In this document: positions 56,360 through 64,000 of the stretch, in pieces
Layout of the letters: each line of letters begins with the position of its first letter
Position numbering within the stretch: the first letter of the stretch is position 1
Assembly: GCF_001659605.2 (NCBI RefSeq)
Contig: NC_035170.2
Location: forward strand, 19,108,948-19,172,947
DNA: 64,000 bases
Direction: 5' to 3'
Source of the DNA: Manihot esculenta
Taxonomy: Eukaryota > Streptophyta > Magnoliopsida > Malpighiales > Euphorbiaceae
Position numbers and translations under genes: made by a program
The notes under the pieces: model-generated
Seen by the model: the letters and a program-made list of their open reading frames with translations, nothing else
What the model was told of the DNA's origin: nothing
Databases searched by the model: none

Positions 56360-57921
56360 ATTGATGTTTATTTGCACCTATTCTACCTAATTTTGTGGTT
56401 TTAATCATGTTTTGCAAATATTAGGTGTGAAGAAACAATTTGGAGAAAATGCTCTTAAAAATGCCAAAGAATGCCAAAAATGCAAAGAAGACTTTCGGAA
56501 GCACTTTCGGAAGCCGAAACTCACCCACTTTTGGAAGCACTTTTAGAAGCCGAAAGTCGGGTCCAGAGACGAAACTCCACCACCTTCAGCGGCACCTTCG
56601 GCCGCCGAACCTTGCGTCCAGAGCCGAAAGTCCAGCCTCCGAAACTCATCTTAGGCGGCTGAAAGTGCCCCCAAACAGCCTCCTCCTTGTTCAAGAAGCC
56701 AAATCTTGAAGATCACATGTTTCCCACTTAGTGTCGTGCTCATTCAAAATTCAAATCAAGGCTCCACCTTCCTCTTTAGTGCATGAATCTTCTTGGACAC
56801 ACCTTGGACAGCAATTAAAAGACCAAAAAGGGCTTGCAACTCCACACATACACATAGAAGACATAAGGGCACTTTGGGCAAATCTCTAAAAAGATGCATG
56901 GACACCCAAGAAACCCTAGGCAGCCTCTCAACTCCTATTTAAAGGCTTCAAGAAGACAAGAAGAAAAAACATTCATCATCCACACAAGGCTCTCCAAGGC
57001 TCTTCCCCTTTGGTTCTTCATCTTCTCTTCTTCTTTTCTTTTATTTTCTGTTTTGGTTCAGCCATGAGTGGCTGAAACCCTTATTCTAGTTGAAGTTTGG
57101 TTGAAACTAAGGTTGTTTAAAAGGTTGTGAGATCTGAACATAAAGTGTTTGTTTTTGGTTTATTTAATATTCATGCAATTGTGCTTAAACCTAAGATTGC
57201 TTTGTTGTTTTGATCAAATTGGCCACTTGATTCTTGATTGCAAAGTTGATTGATTGTTGGTTAGGATATTTGTTAGTCCGTAATTGCTGGAAATATTCTG
57301 ATCTAAGAACACTTGGTGTAAAAACTAGGGAATTGCATGATCTAGCAACATCTCATGCTTTTGAGTAGCTAGGGTTAGATCTCTCTCATTCTTTATGCAA
57401 TTGACAATTGTTTTGATGTCTAAGGCCCAAGGACGTTCCTTGGCAATTTGTTAATTAGTAATTGATTAGAGGACATTCCCTAATTAATTTAATCATAAGG
57501 AGAGATATGGTGGTGAGAAGCGTTTTCCATCCCCATAACTAATCTATTGAACCAATCAAGAAAACCTAAGTTTCAATGATCAACCCAAACAATCAAAGTG
57601 GATCCATATCTTCAACTAGACTTTTCTCATATTGATTTCTTGTTTTATTTTGATTGCTTGCTATTTTAATTGCTTTCAATAGTTGTTAGACAAATCAATC
57701 TCAAAACCCCTCCTTTTTTACTTTTGTTGCACTTTGCTTTCATTCAACTTTTGATCTACTTACTTTCAATTGTGTTTTCAATTAGTTCTCTTGGTCTTGA
57801 TTGAGAAAAATAAATAGGTAATCAATTCTCTGTGGATTTGATCCTTCACCACTATCTGCAGTTGTAAATTGTTGATAACCAAGAAGGTTATTTTTGACCT
57901 GCTTCGACAACCACACTGTCA
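56360..57921 (+). repeat. 3' LTR of Athila element H, second part
   Basis: Continues from 53824 and ends CACTGTCA at 57921. It carries the 55-bp cassette with CCAGAG anchors at 56563 and 56618 and a TATTTAAA box at 56936-56943. Positions 56355-56359 are the duplicated ATCTT. Confidence 0.92.
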
Positions 57922-60105
57922 CTCCGGTATCGGAATTCCTACCATCCGGTGGAATCTCGGATGTCGGAACCCTCTAGAAGGGTAAAATCATGTTTTTATA
58001 AAATGTTTTCATGTATTTTATGGTTTTAAGTAAGAAAGAAATTGAGTTTTGAATGAAAATGACCATAGAGGGAAATCCAGGTTCGGCCGCCGAACTTCAT
58101 GTTCGGTCGCCGAACATTGTGGAGTTTAGGGAGCACTTTTGGCTTCTGAAGGTGGTCTGGCCAACCACCTATAAAAGACCCCGTGTCCGAAAATGGACGA
58201 GTTTTCTTCCCCATTTTCGATCCACGGTGAGTCCATGCCCCTCCCATGGTTGGTTTTGATGATTTTCTTCAAATATTTCAAGTTTTAACAAGTTTTAACT
58301 TGGTTCTTGAAGATTTTGAGCTTAGATCGAAGTTGTGAAGCTTGGAGACTTCCGGAATCCATTTTCCCCAAATCTCCAAGTTAGGTCACGCCCTCTCCCG
58401 ATCTTCAAGAGGTAAGCGTCAATCCTCACTTTTTTCGATGTTCTAAGCAAGTTTTATGAAAGTTTATGGGGTAGAAATGCATGTTTAAATTAGTTGTTTG
58501 TTGTTAGGGTTAATGTTGAGTTTGTGGATAATGTATGTTGTATGGGTTACTATATGTGTTTGTGTTGGGGTTTAGGTTAGTTTGAGACCCCTATATGCTT
58601 ATGTATGTGTATATGCAAGTTGTAGAATAGCTAAATGCATGTTTGAAAGGTTTGGGAGGCAAATGTGCATGAGGAGGCTGACTTCTGCCACTTTGGAAGA
58701 ACTCAGGTTCGGCAATCGAAGGCACTTTCAGCTGCCGAACCTGCCTGTGGTAGCATGCTTTGGCTGCCGAACCCTGCCTCCGGAAGTTGGACTTTCGGCT
58801 CTGGAGGGGAGTTTCGGCCGCCGAACATGCATGAGTTTCGGCTCTGGAACCACTTTCGACCGCCGAAGGTGCTGCCGAAAGTGGCTGAGTTTCGGCTCTT
58901 GAGGGACTTTCGGCCGCCGAACCTGCTGCCGAAAGTGCCCTGTTCAGCCTTCCTTTGCATGATTTCTATGATTGTTTTAAGATGTTTTGGGGGGTTTTTG
59001 GAGAGATGTTTAGAGTCATGTTCATGTATGTTTGGTCCCTCATTTGAGTCCCCCTGTGTAGGTTCAGACCTGAGGAACCGAGGACCCCAGCAGTAGGATA
59101 GCTGCTTTAGAGTAAGCCTGAGGTGAGTAGAATGGACCTTTATTTCCAAACTAAATAAATAAATTCGAGCATGTTCATGCATCACGAATGTCATGTGATA
59201 TATTAGGTTGTTTGCATTAGAATTCACGAATATGTTGCATTGCATAATATAATGATGATGTGGATGAATGTTGAATGATCCTTTAGCTCTCACTATGATA
59301 TGATATGATATGGTGATGATACGGTATAAAAGACCAGTGAGGCTCATTCTACGCCCCTGGCACTATGTAAGAGAAAGACCAGTGAGGCCCATTCTATGCC
59401 CCTGGCACATTGGAATGTTATGTTATGTTAATGTAAGAAAAAGACCAGTGAGGCCCATTTTACGCCCCTGGCACATTGGAATGTTATGTAGAGGGCTATT
59501 GGTGACAAGTTCATCCTTGATGTGATTTGTCTGTGATGTGATGCATTCCATGATAGCATATGTTTTAAATGCTTTTACTATTCTGCTCACTGGACTCTAG
59601 TAGCTCACCCCATTTCCTAACCCCAGGTTTGCAGGTACGGGATAGACCAGGAGGTCAGCCAGAGTAAAGTCATATTTTATGTAATAGCTAGATGTGGACA
59701 TGAAAAATATTATAATGTAACGTATAGTACAGTAATGTAATGCAATGATGTATATTGAGGTTTAGAGTTGTGCTTGACCCTAGTATGTATAGTTAATCCC
59801 TTTTTCACATGATCTGTGTAATGTTTTAATGATGTTTTATATAAACCAAGCTTAATGTATGTTATGTTACCCCATTGGAGCATTTGATGAGGGCTCCAGT
59901 GTGGAGTTTTATGATTATGAGTTTGTGCATGCACAGGTTAAGCTTGGTGAATGAAAGAAAAAGTTTAAAGTATTATGTATATGTTTGATCATGTATGGGA
60001 TTTAACAGGTATACAGGATGTATGTTTAGCTTGCTACGGGTCCCGGCGACCTTAAGTCGATCTGGATCCTAGCGCCAGTAGCGGTCTGGATTCCGGGTCA
60101 TTACA
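57922..60105 (+). repeat. 3' LTR of element G, second part
   Basis: Resumes CTCCGGTATCGG and ends GGTCATTACA at 60105. It has an intact TATA box (58170-58176), a donor at 58411/58412 and a 55-bp array (58706-58940; anchors 58793, 58836, 58890, including a 12-base deletion). The 5' copy of this LTR has a damaged TATA box instead. Confidence 0.92.
58170..58176 (+). promoter_or_regulatory. TATA box of the G 3' LTR
   Basis: TATAAAA in CCACCTATAAAAGACCC, 241 bases before the end of the putative first exon at 58411. Confidence 0.6.
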
Positions 60106-61563
60106 CATGTTGAAGTGTGTATGCATGTTTTAGAATAGTTGGATGGGTGTTTTGGAGAGTTTTGGTGGCTTGGGCATGATGGCAGAATCAGGTTCTGTCA
60201 CCCAGGAAGACCTAGGTTCGGCCGCCAAACCTGCTAGAGGAGGCAGTTTTGGCCGCCTAAACTCGCCCTCGAAAGATGGACTTTCAGATCTGGAGGAGAG
60301 TTTCGGCCGCCGAACCTGCCCTCGAAGGTTAGTGACTTTCGGGTCTGTGAAGGCTTTCGGCCGCCGAACTTTGCCTCCGAAAGTGCCTGAGTTTCGTATT
60401 TGTAGGGACCTTCGGCCGCTGAACCTGCCGCCAAAAGTCCCCTATCCAGCCTTCCTTTACCTGTTTTCTATGCATGTTTTATGATGTTTTGAGGGGTTTT
60501 TGGAGAGATGTTTAGAGTCTTTATAGAGTATGTTAGTCCCTCATTTGAGTCCACCTGTGTAAGATCGAACCTAAGAGACCGAAGAGACCAGCAGTGAGTT
60601 AGCTGCTTCAGAGTCTGTTGAGTACCAGCCAAAGGTGAGTAGAACTGAACTATATTTTAAAGTAACTGAATTTTTAGCATGTTCATGCATCACGAATACC
60701 ATGTTATGTATTAGGTTGTTTGCATTAGAATTCACGAATATGATGCATTGCATAATTTGCTGTTGATGTGGATGGATATTGGATGACCCACTAGCCCTCG
60801 ATATGTTATGCTATGATATGATATGGAAGTCCAGGTGTGACCTACATTATGCCCCTGGCAATATATAAGAGAAAGACCAGGTGTGGCCTGCACTACGCCC
60901 CTGGCACAGTTGGATATGTTATGTTACGTTTAAGCGAAAGTCCTGAGGAGCTCCGTCGAGGGCCGAGCACATTGGATATGTAGAGGGTTACTGGTGACAA
61001 GTCCATCCTTGATGTGTATTGTTTGTGTTGTGATGCATTTCATGAGAGCATATGTTTATTAAATTGTTTTATGGTTCTGCTCACTAGGCTCTTGTAGCTT
61101 ACCCCTTTCCCCTAACCCCCAGGTTTGTAGGATCACAGGTAGCTTTGGGAGAGTCAGCAAGGTTTTGGGTAAAGTTTAATGTAATAGATTAGTAGTGGAC
61201 ATGTAATGTATTGTGGATTAGTATGGTGCTTGGCCCTAATGATGGCTTGTAATCCCAGTTTACATGAGTATTAAATAAAATGTTTTATGTTTATGATATG
61301 TTGAACCAAGCTTGATGTATGAGATGTTGACCCTACTAGAGCATTTGATGAGGGCTCTAGTGTGAGGTTTTATGTATACAGTTTTGATGCATGCACAGGT
61401 CAAGCTTGGTATATAAAAAGTTTAAGTTTTTATGAAAATGTATGATCATGTATGGGATTTTATCAGGTACACAGGATGCATAGTAGGCTTGCTACGGGTT
61501 CCGGCGACCTTAAGTCGATCTGAATCCTAGCGCCAGTAGCGGTCCGGTTTCTGGGTCGTTACA
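60106..61563 (+). repeat. 5' LTR of element J, missing its first ~700 bp
   Basis: Begins inside the leader region (CATGTTGAAGTGTG, equivalent to just before the 55-bp array in G) where G ends, and runs to GGTCGTTACA at 61563. Element G was probably inserted into this LTR. It has a 55-bp array at 60215-60445 with TTTC anchors at 60282, 60337 and 60392 (55 bases each). Confidence 0.85.
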
Positions 61564-61566
61564 GAG

Positions 61567-61578
61567 TGGTATCAGAGC
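61567..61578 (+). other. Primer binding site of element J (initiator tRNA-Met)
   Basis: TGGTATCAGAGC three bases after the LTR end at 61563. An acceptor-like TTTTCAG ends at 61814, 7 bases before the gag ATG at 61822. Confidence 0.85.
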
Positions 61579-61821
61579 CCTAGGTTCATATGGTCGGACC
61601 TAGAGAGTGTCGGGCTCATAGATGGTATAGAAGGGCAAGCACAATAGGAAAAATCATGTCCAGTAGGATAGGATGTAGAGTCCTATCTTGATGATGATGT
61701 GTAATGCCATGACTTTATGCATGTGCATTAATGATATGCTATGTATGATGTAGGTTCATGTGTTTCCACATGAACCATATGATGCTAATGTTTGTGTTGT
61801 ATGTTGCTTTTCAGAAACAGG

Positions 61822-62395
61822 ATGCAAGGCACTCGTCGATCTGCATGATTGACTGGAGTCCCACCTAAGAATGAGGGCATGGATGCCCTTCCCCCTGCTC
61901 TGCCAAGGGCAAGGTCTAGTAGATCAAGCAGAGAAGGAACGTCAAGGGACCCTAGAAGGTCTTTTGATATGAATAGGAGGAGAGCGGACCCAGGAAGGAT
62001 GTCAGCAGATGTGAGGGGATCAGTGGAGGATGACCAGAGAAGAGATGGTAGTCTGGGCATGAGTATGTCAGAAGAGGGTACAGGAGAGTCACAAGGAGGC
62101 GCTCAGGCCTCGGGGTTTGCTCACCCACCCCAGTACCAACCCTATCCTCAGGGCCCAGGGCATCCGATGGGGGTACATCGGATTACTCCAGTTTAACCCA
62201 TATCCCTCCTTCATGCCCTATCCTCCCTTTTTACCCACCATATCCACAATACCCCATGTTTCCACCCTCACCTTTCTATCCAATTACAGTAAACCCTAAC
62301 CCAGGGAATGCTGCACCTCCTCCTCCACCAGTAGAACCAATAGTCCCTAAGCCCAAACACCCAAACCCAGCTCATCTGTGGGGAGCAAAGTAAAG
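61822..62395 (+). pseudogene. Element J gag N-terminus, broken
   Basis: Starts MQGTRRSA and meets TGA at 61846-61848, where relatives have CGA. It continues in frame until about 62168, where a base is missing in CCGATGGGGGTACATC compared with GATGGGAGGTACATC of C and G. Another base appears lost near 62190, and further small indels precede 62395. The Pro/Tyr-rich region is recognisable but scrambled in frame. Confidence 0.8.
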
Positions 62396-64000
62396 ATGAC
62401 AGATTATCTAAAGCTGGATGCTCCTAAGTTCAAAACAAGAGATGATCCGTTTGAGTATCTCAAAACGGTGAAAATGATAACAGACGAGCTGGGAGCTAGT
62501 GATAGTAGAGCCATTCAAATGGCAAGGTTCACCTTGAAATGTAAGAAAGCAAAGGAGTGGTTTAAAAGCTATATGGACCCAAGGCTGGATAGCCTATCTT
62601 GGGAGGAGTTTGCCAATGAGTTTGCTAGATGGGCATTTCCAGACAGTTCAAGAGAGCTGAAGGTTATAGAGTTTGAGCAGCTGAGGCAGACGGAGGACAT
62701 GAGTGTTGATGAGTACACGGATAAGTTCCTGGAGTTGCTGCAGTTTATGGGGCAGGCGTATGACACTGATCAAAAGAAAGCTAGGAGGTATACCATGAGG
62801 CTCCACCCAAGGTATTCCTCCCTAATTCTAGCAGCAGAGAGGGAGAGTTTCCCCACCATTGTGGATGCAGCCAGAAAGATGGAGGCTAGTGCCATCATCC
62901 AAGGAACTGTGAAACAGCAGGTGGCACAGCCCTCGGGTTCTAAGACCCCAAGCAGAGGAAAGTTTGATCTCTCTTCTCTGAGTGCAGCAGCCTCAGGTAG
63001 CAAAAAGTGGGACAGAGGCCCCAGAAAGCCCAAGAAGAACAAGTTCTGGAACCGGTTGAAGTCTGGTCTGAGTTTAGGCGGTGGTTCGAGCTCTAGTTCG
63101 GATGGCTCTGAATGTATAAGGTGCGGTAAGCCGGACAAGGGAGTCTGTCAGTGTGGGACAACAACATGTTTCAGATGCGGACAAGAGGGGCACATAGCAC
63201 GGGAGTGTCCTAATGCAGTCATGATGGCACAGTCCCAGCAGACAGCTTTAGGCAATGTAGCTCAACCAGCAGCTCCAGCCACGACGCAGGGCAGTGGTCG
63301 AGGTAGAGGGAGAGGGACAGCCTCTTCTTCAGCAGATTCCCGTGGGGAAGGTCCATCAGCTCCAGCACGGATCTTCACCATGACTCAGCAGAAGGCTAAC
63401 ACATCAAACACGGTGGTGTCAGGTAATCTCATTATTGGTTGTTCTGATGTGTATGCTCTTATGGACCCTGGTGCTTCTCATTCTTTTATTGCTCCGAGAG
63501 CCGTAGAGAGGTTGGGTTTGATAGCTTCTAGGTTAGAGTGTCCTCTTTGGGTCAGTGGGCCCAAGTGCGATCCATCTATGGCAGAGTCAGTCTGCCGGTT
63601 CAGTCCAGTTTTTGTTGAGGGTAGGTGCCTTTCAGCCGACCTTGTGGTTCTAGATTTGACTGATTTTGACGTCATTCTAGGGATGGATTGGCTATCTGCT
63701 CATGGTGCTACCTTGGATTGCAGAGACAAGGTAGTTAGGTTTAGAGATCATGATGGGTCAGAGGTAGTCTTTAGAGGGGACAGAGTAAGGATGCCTAAAG
63801 GTTTGATATCAGCCCTACAGGTTCGTAGATTACTCAGGAAGGGTTGTCAGGGGTATCTAACTCATGTCAAAGAGCTTGACAGTCAGGTTAGGGAACTAGC
63901 CTCAGTGCCCATAGTCAGAGAGTTCTTCGATGTTTTTCCAGACGAGCTACCAGGTTTACCACCTGCTAGGGAGATAGAGTTTGAAATTGAAGTGATGCCG
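62396..64000 (+). CDS. Element J Gag core, zinc knuckles, protease and start of RT (open to window edge)
   Basis: An uninterrupted frame of 535 codons from [11 protein letters not shown] to the window end. It holds the Gag core, the short knuckle (CIRCGKPDKGVC, whose usual His is Asp here) and the canonical [14 protein letters not shown]. Next come the Gly/Arg-rich linker, protease DPGAS, and the linker leading toward RT ([12 protein letters not shown]). The ATG at 62396 is internal to gag, not the natural start, which is broken upstream, so this is a remnant and not an independent gene. Whether pol stays open cannot be seen. Confidence 0.75.
   Translation, partial: MTDYLKLDAPKFKTRDDPFEYLKTVKMITDELGASDSRAIQMARFTLKCKKAKEWFKSYMDPRLDSLSWEEFANEFARWAFPDSSRELKVIEFEQLRQTEDMSVDEYTDKFLELLQFMGQAYDTDQKKARRYTMRLHPRYSSLILAAERESFPTIVDAARKMEASAIIQGTVKQQVAQPSGSKTPSRGKFDLSSLSAAASGSKKWDRGPRKPKKNKFWNRLKSGLSLGGGSSSSSDGSECIRCGKPDKGVCQCGTTTCFRCGQEGHIARECPNAVMMAQSQQTALGNVAQPAAPATTQGSGRGRGRGTASSSADSRGEGPSAPARIFTMTQQKANTSNTVVSGNLIIGCSDVYALMDPGASHSFIAPRAVERLGLIASRLECPLWVSGPKCDPSMAESVCRFSPVFVEGRCLSADLVVLDLTDFDVILGMDWLSAHGATLDCRDKVVRFRDHDGSEVVFRGDRVRMPKGLISALQVRRLLRKGCQGYLTHVKELDSQVRELASVPIVREFFDVFPDELPGLPPAREIEFEIEVMP

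Larger units (their letters stand above)
46795..57921 (+). mobile_element. Element H: Athila-type retrotransposon without integrase, inserted in the 3' LTR of G
   Basis: Boundaries are TGATAGAGCA at 46795 and ...CACTGTCA at 57921, with flanks CTCCA (46790-46794) and CTCCG (57922-57926) forming a slightly decayed duplication. Order: 5' LTR, tRNA-Asp primer site, gag, protease, RT, RNase H, a 1-kb 3' untranslated region, polypurine tract, and a 3' LTR split by solo LTR I. The primer site and the RT sequence type place it in the Athila clade, unrelated to the Tekay elements around it. Integrase and any envelope-like gene are absent. Confidence 0.92.
36817..60105 (+). mobile_element. Element G: decayed Tekay element hosting solo LTR K and Athila element H
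   Basis: Its parts are a 5' LTR shared with F, primer site, gag-pol (39253-46675, interrupted by K), polypurine tract and a 3' LTR split by H (46773-46794 and 57922-60105). It ends ...GGTCATTACA at 60105 inside an older LTR (J). Because its left LTR adjoins F rather than flanking DNA, no target duplication can be read. Confidence 0.88.
61564..64000 (+). mobile_element. Element J internal region: Tekay element leaving the window
   Basis: Leader, primer site, gag and protease of a further Tekay element, followed by the start of RT. The remainder and the 3' LTR lie beyond 64000. Confidence 0.85.

Overview
This window is plant nuclear DNA made almost entirely of nested LTR retrotransposons. No ordinary host gene, tRNA, rRNA or CRISPR array is visible. 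Nearly all elements are Ty3/gypsy chromoviruses of the Tekay/Del type. They carry gag, protease, RT, RNase H, integrase and a C-terminal chromodomain in one frame, a primer site matching initiator tRNA-Met, and LTRs of about 2.1-2.5 kb that begin TGTAATACCC and end GTTACA. One Athila-type element (tRNA-Asp primer site, no integrase) is also present. This content points to pericentromeric or other heterochromatin of a flowering plant, probably a eudicot; the species cannot be named from the sequence alone.

Layout. (A) 1-9570, minus strand: an intact Tekay element whose left LTR runs off the window, inserted into the pol gene of (B). (B) 9571-13743, minus: a broken Tekay element with its 5' LTR. 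(C) 13743-32305, plus: a decayed Tekay element whose truncated 5' LTR is fused head-on to the LTR of B. Its 3' LTR is split by (D) 22452-31983, minus: a complete element with an open 1,633-codon polyprotein, near-identical LTRs and a GTTAT target duplication. (E) 32306-34347: a truncated minus-strand LTR. 34348-36267: an orphan segment with a broken coiled-coil gene and degenerate tandem repeats. (F/G) 36268-60105, plus: a fragment and a decayed element that share one LTR in tandem. G carries a lone LTR (K, 40516-42950) in gag, and its 3' LTR is split by (H) the Athila element 46795-57921. The 3' LTR of H is in turn split by (I) a solo Tekay LTR 53825-56354 with target duplication ATCTT. (J) 60106-64000, plus: a truncated LTR and the first part of another Tekay element that leaves the window.

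A and D look potentially autonomous and recent. B, C, G, H and J are riddled with stops and frameshifts, many of them CAG/CAA to TAG/TAA or TGG to TAG/TGA, as expected from decay of methylated cytosines.

The most unusual structure is a GC-rich cassette built on the near-palindrome TTCGGCCGCCGAA, repeated with a 55-bp period in every Tekay LTR subfamily here and also in the Athila LTR. The same word appears in frame inside Athila coding sequence. A second unifying pattern is a canonical splice donor (AAGAG/GTAAG) about 240 bp downstream of the LTR TATA box, paired with a pyrimidine-CAG acceptor 7-8 bases upstream of the gag ATG. This suggests a spliced gag-pol mRNA distinct from the genomic RNA.
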